In this document: positions 1 through 10,830 of the stretch, in pieces
How the letters are laid out: each line of letters opens with the position of its first letter
Position numbering within the stretch: the stretch's first letter is position 1
Assembly: GCA_037043455.1 (NCBI GenBank)
Contig: JAWPHD010001279.1
Span: 1 to 64,000, forward strand
DNA from: Cyrtodaria siliqua
Lineage: Eukaryota > Mollusca > Bivalvia > Adapedonta > Hiatellidae
DNA length: 64,000 nucleotides
Direction: 5' to 3'
Notes under the pieces: model-generated
The model's database searches: none
Told to the model about the DNA's origin: nothing
Seen by the model: the letters and a program-made list of their open reading frames with translations, nothing else
Program-made: the position numbers and the translations under genes

Positions 1-1879
1 AGTATATTTCATAATGAAAATGATTTTTCACATTGTTATACAAATCTAAGACACCAGAATTTTGTTTATCTGCATACCACTTTTGCAAAAAACAATCGAT
101 TATTCTTTGTTTGAATACTAATACAAATGACCTACAAACAACTGTATCAGGGTTATCCCATACCCAATTGAAACCATATTCATACAGTAACGTTTTAACA
201 TTAGATAACCAGTTCTTTTTGCCATTAACACACTCGTCATAGGCCATATTATAAACCTGTTTCAATATAATATTATCAGTATTTAACAACTTAAACCAAT
301 ACTTAACAATTTTAACATATCGTGAAATATACAAAGGATAACGTCCTAATTCACCGTAAACAGCAGCTGTACAAGTACTTACTTTAACATTTAATATTTT
401 CTTACAAAATTTTAAGTGTATTCTTTCAATTTCTTTAGACTTACTAAAGCCCCATATTTCCGATGCATAACCCAAGACTGAGCCAACAAATGCATCAAAA
501 AGTTGACAAAGTAATTTAGGTTTAAGTTTATATTTACGACAATTTACTAATAAAACATTAAGGGCTTTCAAAGCTTTACCAACTAATTGTTCTTGGTTAA
601 GTGAAAAATTACCAGTATAATTAAACACGGTACCCAAATAATTAAAATCATCAACTACTTCTAATTTACTGTTATTATAAGTGAATTCCTCATTTGGTAA
701 TAGTCTACCTCTTTTCCTAAAAACCATAACTTTAGTTTTAAGCGTATTCACTTCAAGACTCCATTTTTTACAATAACAATTTAACAAATCGAGGCTACTC
801 TGTATTTCTTCTGGTGAATTTCCAAGGATAACCATATCATCAGCAAAAAGTAGTAACATTAAAACAATATCACCTATCTTTAAACCAGAATTTATATCTT
901 GTTGCAAAAACAACTCTAAGTCTTCAAGAAATAGAGAAAATAAGATTGGAGAGATTACCTCCCCTTGACGTAAACCTACAGCATATTCGAAGAATTCAGA
1001 ATAAGTTTGACAAGACCTGACACAAGACTTTATCTTTAAATACATATCTCTTATTATTCTGCACATTTTACCTTGAATTCCCTGGTTATATATTTTTAAC
1101 CACAATGCATTTCTATAAATACAGTCATATGCTTTTTTAAGGTCAACAAATACACAATACAACCTTTTATTCTCGTTTACATATTTCTGAATAACGGTTA
1201 ACAACACAAATAATGCATCAACAGTAGATCTTCCTTTTCTAAATCCAAATTGTGCATCGGACAGTGTATTATTTTCATCACAAAAGGTAACCATGCGTTT
1301 ACATAATATCGATGTAAACAGTTTAGATAAACAGCTAACTAATGTAATACCCCTATAGTTGTTTACATCATTTTTATCTCCCTTTTTATGTAACGGTATC
1401 ATGACACCCTCTGTCCATTTTTCTGGAAAAAAACCACTGTTCAAAATGGAATTAAATATGTCACAAACATGTGACGATAAAATATCAATAGATTCTATAA
1501 AATATTCATTCATTAAAAAATCACTACCAGTAGATTTACCACGATTAAGGTTTTTAACAGCTTCTAATATTTCAGATACAGTTATCGGCCTATCTAGCTG
1601 TTCATCTGCACCATCCAAATTATCAAAATCATGATTCATAGCAAATGCCTCTGCATCATCATTTTTTATATTCAATATATCATTTCCAAGTCCAGAAAAA
1701 TAATCATAGAACGACTCAATAGTAATATTATGACTAATCTTTTTATTACTACTTTTAAAAAAATTCCAGAATTCCTTAGGTTTTGAATGCCTAAGCTTCT
1801 CAATATCTGACAATTTCTTTAATTCAAAAGCCCTACGTTTTTTAGATGTAGATAAATAATATAGAAATATTAATTGCAA
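1..1879 (-). CDS. Non-LTR retrotransposon reverse transcriptase, partial
   Basis: Read on the minus strand, one frame stays open from about 1879 to the left edge, about 620 codons without a stop, so the gene continues outside the window. It shows the reverse-transcriptase landmarks in order: a GKSTGSD-like region near 1530, the block with WTEGVMIPLHKKG near 1400, YRGITLVSC near 1350, FGFRKGRST near 1225, the catalytic FVDLKKAYD near 1140, GLRQGEVISP near 960, and the catalytic FADD near 840. The C-terminal part near 310 reads YGELGRYPL, common in invertebrate LINEs. The enzyme copies LINE RNA into DNA at a nicked target. The endonuclease half is absent: homology stops at 1843, exactly where the palindromic element begins, so the last dozen codons belong to that element by chance. 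The clade was not determined. Confidence 0.9.
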   Translation of the reverse strand, partial: MQLIFLYYLSTSKKRRAFELKKLSDIEKLRHSKPKEFWNFFKSSNKKISHNITIESFYDYFSGLGNDILNIKNDDAEAFAMNHDFDNLDGADEQLDRPITVSEILEAVKNLNRGKSTGSDFLMNEYFIESIDILSSHVCDIFNSILNSGFFPEKWTEGVMIPLHKKGDKNDVNNYRGITLVSCLSKLFTSILCKRMVTFCDENNTLSDAQFGFRKGRSTVDALFVLLTVIQKYVNENKRLYCVFVDLKKAYDCIYRNALWLKIYNQGIQGKMCRIIRDMYLKIKSCVRSCQTYSEFFEYAVGLRQGEVISPILFSLFLEDLELFLQQDINSGLKIGDIVLMLLLFADDMVILGNSPEEIQSSLDLLNCYCKKWSLEVNTLKTKVMVFRKRGRLLPNEEFTYNNSKLEVVDDFNYLGTVFNYTGNFSLNQEQLVGKALKALNVLLVNCRKYKLKPKLLCQLFDAFVGSVLGYASEIWGFSKSKEIERIHLKFCKKILNVKVSTCTAAVYGELGRYPLYISRYVKIVKYWFKLLNTDNIILKQVYNMAYDECVNGKKNWLSNVKTLLYEYGFNWVWDNPDTVVCRSFVLVFKQRIIDCFLQKWYADKQNSGVLDLYNNVKNHFHYEIY

Positions 1880-3674
1880 TTAACTTACATTAAAATATTG
1901 CTATTCTACAGCCAGTACAGGAATTATGTTGCACCACAAAAAATCGACCGTCATATATAACCTTACATGTGTTGAAAATGACGTAAACACCAAACAAACA
2001 AACAAATACAACTGCACATTTTATATCGCTCAGCGCAATTCTTAAGTCTATTTTTAGAAAATCGATATTATACAATAGGATAATTATTAGAGTAACACTA
2101 TACAATGTGCGAATACGTAACCTGTATTTTAGTATAACTAGACACAGTTTTGTTGTGATCACCGGTGAATCGTATGACGTACGAGCAGACGAAATGTAAA
2201 CAATGAGAGTTTTGGATAGAAAAGTAGCTTCAAATCGTAAGGATTTTAATTGTAACAAATGGAATCTGCTTGAGTTTCGTCCTATGCATTTGGTCATTGT
2301 AAGTAATTAACTACATATCCATACATCCCTCTGTGTACACCATATTTTGACACATTTTGAATATATTCTTAATATCTCTTTCCTATCATCCACAAGGTGA
2401 AATGTTGTATCTCAATGTATGTTTAGGTACTGTAAGTAAATAAACTACACAATAATTTAATTTTATGAAAAGTTAAATGTATTTAAAATCCTTAGATAAA
2501 ATCACGATGTGACTGTTTCATTTTATAAGCGATGCAGTTTCTTGTAGTACTTTTACACATGTGCGGCAGTTTAATCTTGAAAAAGTTAGTGTTCTTTTAT
2601 ACAACATTAAAAGTAGACGTGCATAACAAAATGCTTATATTTCATTAATATTCAGAACAGTTTTGGATTGAGAAACATACAGTTGGAAACATTTTATTGT
2701 ATTAAAAAAAGAATTCATTCTCATTTCAGCTAAATTGCACCTGTAGCGCTGCTACTATTGCGACTTCACCGATGATTCGTGTGTAGATGTTTGCGTGCTA
2801 CATAGACACCATCAATCACACATGGTTTTTTTTATGGAACAAAGTCATTGAGCGTAAAGAGTAGAGAACTGACGTAATTAATGCGAAATCTATCAGTAGG
2901 TCTGTAAATTTTAAAGTAATACCATCTGTACAGTATTCCATTGGGAAAAGCATTGTGGCATTGCCTTACACCCGCACCATTATGTTAACACGAGTACTAT
3001 TTCTGTGAAGTTTGAAAACTGTATGTCTAACAGTTACAAGTTACAGTGGTGAACATTTTTCTCAGAATTCGGTCGCTGTCAGGTCAATGTGACATTGATG
3101 TCCTACTGAACCCCAAAGCAATTGGTTTCTTCCTCTCTCCAAGGGCAATGTGCCTACAAAGTTTCATAAGTGTAGGTATAATACTCCTGCAGTTATGCAT
3201 CGGTGACCTTGACCTTTGACCTAGTAACCCCAAAAGCAAGAAGGTACCTTCTCTGACCAACGGCAATGTACGTATTAAGTTTTATGAAATCATCATGCGG
3301 AATGCATATTGCCACACGAGGTCATAAATACCTTGACCATTAACCGACGCCAAAACAATAGGGTTCCACCTCTCACCAAGGGCTACAATAGGTGTTCAAC
3401 TTATAACGTAGCACTTTCATTTGGTAACTATATGAAATATATTGACATTCTCGTCTAATATGTTGATTTTAATGTCACGTCTATATATTTGCATTATGGG
3501 GGTTCTGGACCAAATCTCTCGTTTCCCTCGTGATTTGATCCAAAACTCCCCATAATGCATATATATGATTTGTTTATCAAAATTCCACTCAAATCAACGA
3601 ATAAACACGAAATCAACAAAAATAAGATTTTCAAGGATTTTCTAGGAGAGAATCATATAGTCTGATTCTCCGCA

Positions 3675-3947
3675 TCAATATTCTATATATCTCAGTCTAA
3701 TACATTCAACAGTATATGGTTTTACTACATCTAAATATCTATGCTGCAATCTAACTTTATGTGCACCACATCCAACACATACTTGATAGTTTGCACTTGT
3801 GCCTTTACCACACTTTAGACATTGTAAAACTTTACTATTCTTCAATTCTATGTTTATGGAGGCTACCAATAGTCTGATTTTTTTTACAGGTTTGTTCTTA
3901 AAAGGTTTATGTAATCCAACTTTGAGAAATTGGCAAGTGTTTTCCAT
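3675..3947 (-). pseudogene. Zinc-ribbon gene copy, left arm, frameshifted
   Basis: This is the mirror copy of the gene at 6033-6302. The start (MENTCQFLKVGLHKPFKN) and the C-terminal half, with CLKCGKGTSANYQVCVGCG, match the right-arm copy. The stretch between them, holding YCSLHKHR in the right copy, reads differently here because compensating indels shift the frame for about 15 codons. One cysteine and one histidine of the presumed metal site are lost. The gene is read toward the left end of the element, as its twin is read toward the right end. I infer it is a dead or impaired duplicate. Confidence 0.7.
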
Positions 3948-4029
3948 TGTTTTTTCTTTTATTGCTATGTAATATGTTAAAATAATTTTTAATTAAATAA
4001 AAAAAAATGTTATAAGAAATATAAAAAAA

Positions 4030-4171
4030 ATGAGTGCTACGAACGTGCAATACATTTTTGCAGCTTCACAGAGACGGAATAATCAATGATGAACAACTTA
4101 GAAAGATGGTAGATGCTCTTAAAGAGTCTCCATTACGAGGTTAATTCTCAAGCATTAGAATATCTACACAA
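4030..4171 (+). pseudogene. Inverted fragment of the polymerase N-terminus
   Basis: The first codons of the Polinton polymerase gene (start at 4030 on the plus strand, beginning MSATN) recur here in inverted orientation, mirroring 5809-5952 on the minus strand. After about 45 codons the sequence switches abruptly, at about 4172, to the opposite strand of the polymerase exonuclease region. This is the internal novel joint of the palindrome. A single-base difference from the right arm near 4147 changes the frame around the joint. Confidence 0.7.
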
Positions 4172-5952
4172 TATTTTTCAGCATTGTTTGGGATGCATTT
4201 AATATCATCTGACGTCTTACGTATTTTCTGTTTTATGAGATGGCTGTCATATCCTTTGAGGTTATGGAATACAACAGGGATGGTTGTTTTATTAGGTTTT
4301 ATTTTCAATTTTAGGTTGCAGTTCTTGTGTGCTGCACCTCTGTATTCACCTGTGAAACCAGTGGTCTCTTATTTTACAGTTTGTACCATTTCCTATTTTA
4401 TTCTCGCATATCCAACAGTGTGTTGCTTTTTCATAATTTGTCTCATTTTGTTGTGTCATGATTAATGGCTTTGGGTGAACAAAAGTGTTGTTGATGTTTC
4501 TCTTCACACATTCTAAGTGATTTAGAAACACTTCAACAGCGTCTTCACCTCTGTAAATAATGGGTTCTTCAGCTTTACCATCATATCTAACAACTTGGCA
4601 CCCAAATCCACAGGCTTCGTGTATATTTTGGATTTCAGATTTCTTTCCAACTTTGATTGAATGTGGTTTTATCTCAAAATCGGCATATATTGTATATGGG
4701 ACAGACATCTGATTTTGATGGTTTTGAAATTTGATGTGTTTGCCTTCTGGAGGCATTTCTATTCTACAAGGACTTTTGTTGATACCATCACAGTCTTCTT
4801 TGTGTTTGGTTAGTAGATCTTCTCTTGAAAAACCGTAGAGACGCCGGTCACAGAAATAAGTTTGACCTTTATGTTTGTTTTGGTCATAGAGTAGTCTATT
4901 CAGATTTTTAATCCAGCAGTAGTGACATTTTGTCTTTTGTGTTTCAGTGTCTTCGGATATTAATAGTAAATTAATTTTAATTTTGGTTGTGTGTTTTGGT
5001 TGATCTGATATGTAATATGGGAAAATAGTTATCTTCTCAGTTGTTGTCATGGTATATCCATAAACACTGATTGCAAGATTATTTTGTTTTTCTACTTTTG
5101 TTATTTGTGTGAGTGGTGTGGGGAAGTCAATGTCATCTTTTTTCAAGAACGATATATCAGGATACTTTGATAATCTGTCAGTGTGAACTGTAGCTGGATT
5201 TAGAGCGGAATTTATTGCATGAAATAAACAGTTATCATCATTGTTTTTGACGTTGATTATTGCTTTCTTGTCAGCTATTCTTTGGGCAGAGGAATATATG
5301 AAGAACCTTTCAATGGTTTATACTTTGCAATATTCAAGTAAAACTTTTAACACAGTGATCAATCTCCAATCCTGATGCTGTGTTTGTGAATCTTTGGATA
5401 TAAGCAGATGATTCATAGTAAAACTCATTTATTTTTCTCAGAGCTTAAGATTGCATTTTTTTCACTGTGTAATACTGCTGTGGTGTATTTTTTGGTAGCA
5501 CAATCATCTTTGAATAGATTTACAGTGAGACCTAATTGAAACATTAATCCATTCATCTCTGTTAGCTCTTTGATGATTTGCTTTGTGATAATAGATTTCT
5601 TATCATGGAATAGTTTTTCAGTGTCTTTGTATCCCTCGACAGATATATCTCGTATGCTTTGAAATAACCGCATATTGGATTGTCAACCAGTTTCAATTCT
5701 GAAGTAGGTTTTCTATCTTTGAGAACTTGTTTCAGTTCATTTATAACATTTTCTTGTAATTTAGCATGTTTCTGCTTTTGACGTTTCCGCTGTTTCTTAT
5801 TACGCCGTCTCTTGTGTAGATATTCTAATGCTTGAGAAGTAACCTCGTAATGGAGACTCTTTAAGAGCATCTACCATCTTTCTAAGTTGTTCATCATTGA
5901 TTATTCCGTCTCTGTGAAGCTGCAAAATGTATTGCACGTTCGTAGCACTCAT
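4172..5952 (-). pseudogene. Protein-primed DNA polymerase B fragment (Polinton type), broken
   Basis: Minus-strand fragments in at least three frames (start near 5952, then 5870-5562, 5673-5425, 5146-4346, and a last shifted piece down to 4172) align in order with the first two fifths of the polymerase at 36323-40068. Shared blocks include LFHDKKSI, KKYTTAVLHSE, KNLNRLLYDQNKHKG, a two-cysteine finger near 4850, the exonuclease-I-like IYADFE near 4690, and KATHCWIC near 4420. The C-terminal polymerase domain with the A, B and C motifs is absent because the gene ends at the palindrome joint. The protein cannot be active. It diverges clearly from the 26-40 kb copy, so it comes from a different Polinton lineage. 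Confidence 0.85.
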
Positions 5953-8136
5953 TTTTTATATATTTCTTATAACATTTGTTTTATTTAATTAAAAATTATT
6001 TTAACATATTACATAGCAATAAAAGAAAAACAATGGAAAACACTTGCCAATGTCTCAAAGTTGGATTACATAAACCTTTTAAGAACAAACCTGTAAAAAA
6101 ATCAGACTATTGTAGCCTCCATAAACATAGAATGAAGAATAGTAAAGTTTTACAATGTCTAAAGTGTGGTAAAGGCACAAGTGCAAACTATCAAGTATGT
6201 GTTGGATGTGGTGCACATAAAGTTAGATTGCAGCATAGATATTTAGATGTAGTAAAACCATATACTGTTGAATGTATTAGACTGAGATATATAGAATATT
6301 GATGCGGAGAATCAGACTATATGATTCTCTCCTAGAAAATCCTTGAAAATCTTATTTTTGTTGATTTCGTGTTTATTCGTTGATTTGAGTGGAATTTTGA
6401 TAACAAATCATATATATGCATTATGGGGAGTTTTGGATCAAATCACGAGGGAAACGAGAGATTTGGTCCAGAACCCCCATAATGCAAATATATAGACGTG
6501 ACATTAAAATCAACATATTAGACGAGAATGTCAATATATTTCATATAGTTACCAAATGAAAGTGCTACGTTATAAGTTGAACACCTATTGTAGCCCTTGG
6601 TGAGAGGTGGAACCCTATTGTTTTGGCGTCAATAGGTTAATGGTCAATGTATTTATGACCTCGTGTGGCAATATGCATTCCGCATGATGATTTCATAAAA
6701 CTTAATACGTACATTGCCGTTGGTCAGAGAAGGTACCTTCTTGCTTTTGGGGTTACTAGGTCAAAGGTCAAGGCCACCGATGCATAGCTGCAGGAGTATA
6801 ATACCTACACTTGTGAAACTTTGTAGGCACATTGCCCTTGGTGAGAGGAAGAAACCAATTGCTTTGGGGTTCAGTAGGACATCAATGTCACATTGACCTG
6901 ACAGCGACCGAATTCTGAGAAAAATGTTCACCACTGTAACTTGTAACTGTTAGACATACAGTTTTCAAACTTCACAGAAATAGTACTCGTGTTAACATAA
7001 TGGTGCGGGTGTAAGGCAATGCCACAATGCTTTTCCCACTGGAATACTGTACAGATGGTATTACTTTAAAATTTACAGACCTACTGATAGATTTCGCATT
7101 AATTACGTCAGTTCCCTTCTCTTTACGCTCAATGACTTTGTTCCATAACAAACAACATGTGTGATTGATGGTGTCTGTCTATGTAGCACGCAAACATCTA
7201 CACACGAATCATCGGTGAAGTCGCAATAGTAGCAGCGCTACAGGTGCAATTTAGCTGAAATGAGAATAAATTCTTTTTTTAATACAATAAAATGTTTTCA
7301 ACTGTATGTTTCTAAATCCAAAACTGTTCTGAATATTAATGAAATATAAGCATTTTGGTATGCACGTCTACTTTTAATGTTGTATAAAAAAACACTAACT
7401 TTTTCAAGATTAAACTGTCGCACATGTGTAAAAGTACTACAAAAACTGCATCGCTTATAAAATGAAATTATCACATCGTGATTTTATCTAAGGATTTTAA
7501 ATACATTTAACTTTTCATGAAATTAAATTATTGTGTAGTTTATTTACTTACAGTACCTAAACATACATTGAGATACAACATTTCACCTTGTGGATGATAG
7601 GAAAGAGATATTAAGAATATATTCAAAATGTGTCAAAATATGGTGTACACAGAGGGATGTATGGATATGTAGTTAATTACTTACAATGACCAAATGCATA
7701 GGACGAAACTCAAGCAGATTCCATTTGTTACAATTAAAATCCTTACGATTTGAAGCTACTTTTCTATCCAAAACTCTCATTGTTTACATTTCGTCTGCTC
7801 ATACGTCATTCGATTCACCGGTGATCACAACAAAACTGTGTCTAGTTATACTAAAATACAGGTTACGTATTCGCACATTGTATAGTGTTACTCTAGTAAT
7901 TATCCTATTGTATAATATCGATTTTCTAGAAATAGACTTAAGAATTGCGCTGAGCGATATAAAATGTGCAGTTGTATTTGTTTGTTTGGTGCTTACGTCA
8001 TTTTCAACACATGTAATGTTATCTATGACGGTCGATTTTTTGTGATGCAACATAATTCCTGTACTGGCTGAAGAATGGCAATATTTTAATGTAAGTTAAT
8101 TGCAATTAATATTTCTATATTATGTATCTACATCTA
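5809..8136 (-). repeat. Right arm of the 2.33-kb inverted repeat
   Basis: Reverse complement of 1843-4171, with scattered substitutions and small indels. It is the arm whose gene order matches a normal Polinton right end: polymerase start, zinc-ribbon gene at 6033, then about 1.8 kb of terminal non-coding DNA containing a hairpin near 6420-6500. A terminus this long would be unusual beside the 201-bp repeats of the other Polinton here. Confidence 0.85.
6033..6302 (+). CDS. Polinton subterminal zinc-ribbon protein
   Basis: An 89-residue protein whose likely start is the ATG at 6033; an in-frame upstream ATG at 5976 would add a 19-residue AT-rich leader not found in the relative. It contains early cysteines at residues 5 and 7, YCSLHKHR near residue 26, and two knuckles, CLKC and CVGC, near residues 41-59, so two metal sites are plausible. 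It aligns along its length with the gene at 40135-40404, with the same spacing of the C-terminal knuckles. In both elements it sits between the polymerase gene and the terminus and is read outward. Function is unknown. By position, a replication-linked or early regulatory role is a guess. Confidence 0.75.
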   Translation: MENTCQCLKVGLHKPFKNKPVKKSDYCSLHKHRMKNSKVLQCLKCGKGTSANYQVCVGCGAHKVRLQHRYLDVVKPYTVECIRLRYIEY

Positions 8137-9098
8137 TATGATACGTTGTAGGTCACACTTGTCTATTACTACATGTACTATTTTAACATTATTGTTCACA
8201 GTAGTATTAAATAAGGTAAGTCAACGACAAGATCGGGTATTTCTTGTATTTACGTCTAAACTACATGATTGTATGCCAATGCATTATACTGCTGTTTATT
8301 TTTAAATAGGGGATAGTGCCTGATAATCTAAATAAATGCTCGGATAATTTTAAATCGTGTTAAAATACAAATTTAACATGGCTAAATCATTATTAATATA
8401 TAACAATTGCAAAAAGATAGATAAAACGGTACTCGAACCCACGGTCTATGGCTTACAAGGTCAGTGCGCTACAACATACCTAGAAACACACAGGTAATTT
8501 CGCTATCGATTTGCTTACCCGCACTCTGTTAATAATACAAGTTCTTAAATTGAAGGCAGGGTATGAGGTGTCTTAACATTTGATCGAATTTCAATACAAA
8601 TTAAGTGGACATATAGGATGAGATGTTTTATGAATAACGTTTAGATGCTTCTTAAGTGGAAATCTAAGAAAATAACCTCACTTAAGGTGTATTTAAGTTG
8701 AGGTATAGCTTAAGAAGCTGTACTAATACAGGCCCTGGCACTGAGTCAGTAAAGTTACAACTGTCGCAATAGCTCATATTGCTCCATGGGACACACAATT
8801 ACTTTAGAATTGAACAGAGCAAATCAATCGTAAAATACAACGCAGTATAATCATATCGATTTCACGTATTGATCCAAAATTACTGAATGTAGGATATTGA
8901 ATAACAAGGTATATTCAAAATAGCCACGTAATTTCCGACTACTGTGTGAAGAAATCAGTAAGTTTAATAGCTGTCTGGTTTTCCATTTTATTCATTTGTT
9001 CTTTATAGGAACAGTTCGTTATTCAATTCGACGCAGAAGCGTGTAGTGTAACAGTGTAACAAAGGTATTAGGCACAAAGGGTAAGTTATACTGCTTTC
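8137..9098. other. Intergenic, with one tRNA-like fragment
   Basis: No convincing coding sequence. A minus-strand tRNA-like stretch at about 8430-8480 reads GTGGGTTCGAGTACC, resembling an RNA polymerase III B box, preceded by CTGACCTTGTAAGCCATAGAC. It lacks a matched acceptor stem and is probably a SINE head or tRNA pseudogene. Confidence 0.4.
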
Positions 9099-9511
9099 TT
9101 AAAGACATCACACCAGCCTAATCCATTCTATAGAAATAGTGGGGGCATAATTATGAATGTTTTTTTCATGCATTGTGACAAGTACGAGAATTTCATGCAA
9201 AATTGGAGATTGGCATATACTGTTATTATGAGGCCCCGACAAACAATTTTAAATCCGATTTAATTATTTCAGTCTATACATATTTGTTATAATAAAATAA
9301 ATTGAATTTGCAGATTTTACCTTTTTAATCTGCCATATTTAAATGTTTCTATTCGAAACAGTAAAATGAACATTTAGCAATTGTAAGAAACATTGCACAT
9401 TGTAGTCTTATATAAAATTATGTCAGGGCCTCAATAAATAATTAACAAGTTTGTGATCGTCTCTAGCTGTAAAATGTCCGTGATCTTTTGATTCTGGTGT
9501 GATGTCTTTAA
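9099..9511. mobile_element. TTAA-flanked MITE, about 405 bp
   Basis: The left end reads TTAA followed by AGACATCACACCAG; the right end reads CTGGTGTGATGTCT followed by TTAA. This gives perfect 14-bp inverted ends flanked by a TTAA duplication. TTAA targets are typical of piggyBac transposons, so this is probably a non-autonomous relative. A second inverted pair, GAGGCCC near 9230 and GGGCCTC near 9425, lies inside. No coding capacity. Confidence 0.8.
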
Positions 9512-9659
9512 ATAACAAAAATAAAAGCTATTATTCTTAAGATTCCTTTAAGGGTAAGTTTATGGAAATACCGTGTGCACTCCATGTCCTTTAACAGTAG
9601 AATTAAAGTCACAGTGAAAACAGTTGTGTTTGGATATATTGAGCCGTGTGCCTTGTTAG

Positions 9660-9805
9660 ACCGAGTAAAGCTCCCTCCCTCCACAGGAGCTTTATGCGTA
9701 CCCTTCTTCCGCATAAACCTCCCCTGTAGCTTTATGCGGAAGACATGTACATATGCTTTTGAGCTAGTCGACAAACGTTCCGCATAAAGCTCCCTAACTA
9801 GATGA
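9660..9805. repeat. Cluster of GGAGCTTTATGCGG-like motifs (left block)
   Basis: Four or more copies in both orientations, such as AGGAGCTTTATGCG, CCGCATAAACCTCCCC, GTAGCTTTATGCGG and CCGCATAAAGCTCCC. A matching block lies at 10668-10830, with the trinucleotide arrays between them. No gene. Confidence 0.6.
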
Positions 9806-9838
9806 TGTTCAACATCATCGTAATAAACAAGCAAAATA

Positions 9839-10110
9839 TAATCATCATCATCATCATCATCAAAATCATCCGCAGCAGCAGCAGTCAGTCTTCTATATCA
9901 TCATCGTCATCATAAACATCATCATCATCATCAATGTCATCATCATAATCATCATCATCAAAAGCAGCAGCAGCAACACCAGTCAGTCTTTATCAGCAGC
10001 AGCATCAGCAGCAGCACCAGCACCAGCATCATCATCAACTTTATCATCATCATCATCAACTTCATCATCATCATCATCATCCTCACCACTGACCAAGATA
10101 CCCAAGGTAC
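9839..10110. repeat. ATC and CAG trinucleotide arrays
   Basis: Interrupted runs of ATC alternate with AGC/CAG-rich stretches. Open frames here are low complexity and not credible genes. Confidence 0.9.
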
Positions 10111-10354
10111 TCGTAATATGTAAAACAGCAATTTATAGCTATATTTAAAACTTTTATAAAGTTATATAACAAAATTGCTTCAATATTTTTTAGAAGCACT
10201 TCACTGTACTGATGAAGCAATGTTATAGCAATCTGCCAGTAATTATTGTCTATACCAAATGTCCAATAGTATGTACCCCGTCGATGATCGTACACTGTGA
10301 AAATCACAACAACATCTTGAAATAATTTGTTAAAAAAACAACAACAAAAAAACA

Positions 10355-10489
10355 TATGATGATGATGATGATGATAATGATAATGATGATGATGATAAAG
10401 AAGAAGATGATGACAAAGAAGATGAAAAAGAGAAAAAGAAGAAGAAGAAGAAGAAGAAGAAGACGAAGATGATGATGATGGAAGACGAA

Positions 10490-10544
<55 letters not shown>

Positions 10545-10626
10545 GTGATGGTGATGATGATGATTATAAGAATATTATAAAAATAAAAAATAAAAAAAAT
10601 ATTATTATTATTATTATTATTATTGA
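10355..10626. repeat. GAT, GAA and ATT trinucleotide arrays
   Basis: A long GAT/GAA-rich tract ends in an ATT array at about 10597-10625. The acidic open frame across it (aspartate repeats) is a by-product of the microsatellite. The strand composition is opposite to that of the array at 9839, so the two could pair as an imperfect inverted repeat. Confidence 0.9.
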
Positions 10627-10667
10627 TGTATTGTTCTTCTTATTATTATTTATGTCTTGTTCTTATT

Positions 10668-10830
10668 CAAGCTTGGGAGCTTCATGCGGATTGAGTATAC
10701 ATCCTCTCCGTATAAAGCTCCTCGGGGAGCGTTATTCGGAGGGAGCGTTATGCGGTACTACAACCGACGTATAACGTTCCCCACCCCCGGGGAGCGTTAT
10801 TCGGAGGAAGAGTTATGAGGTGCTACAGTG
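10668..10830. repeat. Cluster of GGGAGCGTTATTCGG-like motifs (right block)
   Basis: At least six related motifs in both orientations, for example GGGAGCTTCATGCGG, CCGTATAAAGCTCC, GGGAGCGTTATGCGG and CGTATAACGTTCCCC. They are related to the block at 9660-9805. Confidence 0.6.

Larger units (their letters stand above)
1843..4171 (+). repeat. Left arm of the 2.33-kb inverted repeat
   Basis: The outer end reads TAGATGTAGATA and is mirrored at 8125-8136. The inner end lies after CTACACAA at about 4171, where similarity to the right arm stops and polymerase sequence begins. The outer 1.8 kb is non-coding, with short chance open frames that are mirrored in both arms and a local hairpin at about 3480-3570. 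The inner part holds a frameshifted zinc-ribbon gene and, at 4030-4171, an inverted copy of the start of the polymerase gene. Confidence 0.85.
1843..8136. mobile_element. Palindromic (copy-back-like) Polinton derivative
   Basis: The outer 2.33 kb on each side (1843-4171 and 5809-8136) are reverse complements at roughly 95 percent identity by eye. The 1.64 kb between them is minus-strand Polinton polymerase sequence. From 4172 rightward, the order polymerase, zinc-ribbon gene, terminal DNA matches the right end of the complete Polinton at 38.2-40.6 kb. The left arm is an inverted repeat of that terminus, zinc-ribbon gene and first codons of the polymerase included, joined to the polymerase exonuclease region. 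All capsid, ATPase and integrase genes are missing. No target-site duplication could be assigned. Arm divergence argues against a simple assembly artefact. Confidence 0.75.

Noticed and set aside
1890..2297. 135-codon minus-strand open frame, mirrored by a 119-codon frame at 7686-8045
   Set aside because: The two are the same sequence in the two palindrome arms, differ by a frameshift, and have no domain, codon or family support. Treated as chance open frames in terminal DNA.
1843..8136. Palindrome as a pure assembly or amplification artefact
   Set aside because: The arms differ at many positions, including frameshifts in the zinc-ribbon copies, which a chimeric read would not produce. Long-read confirmation is still the decisive test.
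10469..10774. 101-codon open frame with a long aspartate run
   Set aside because: Produced by a GAT microsatellite and an ATT array; not a gene.
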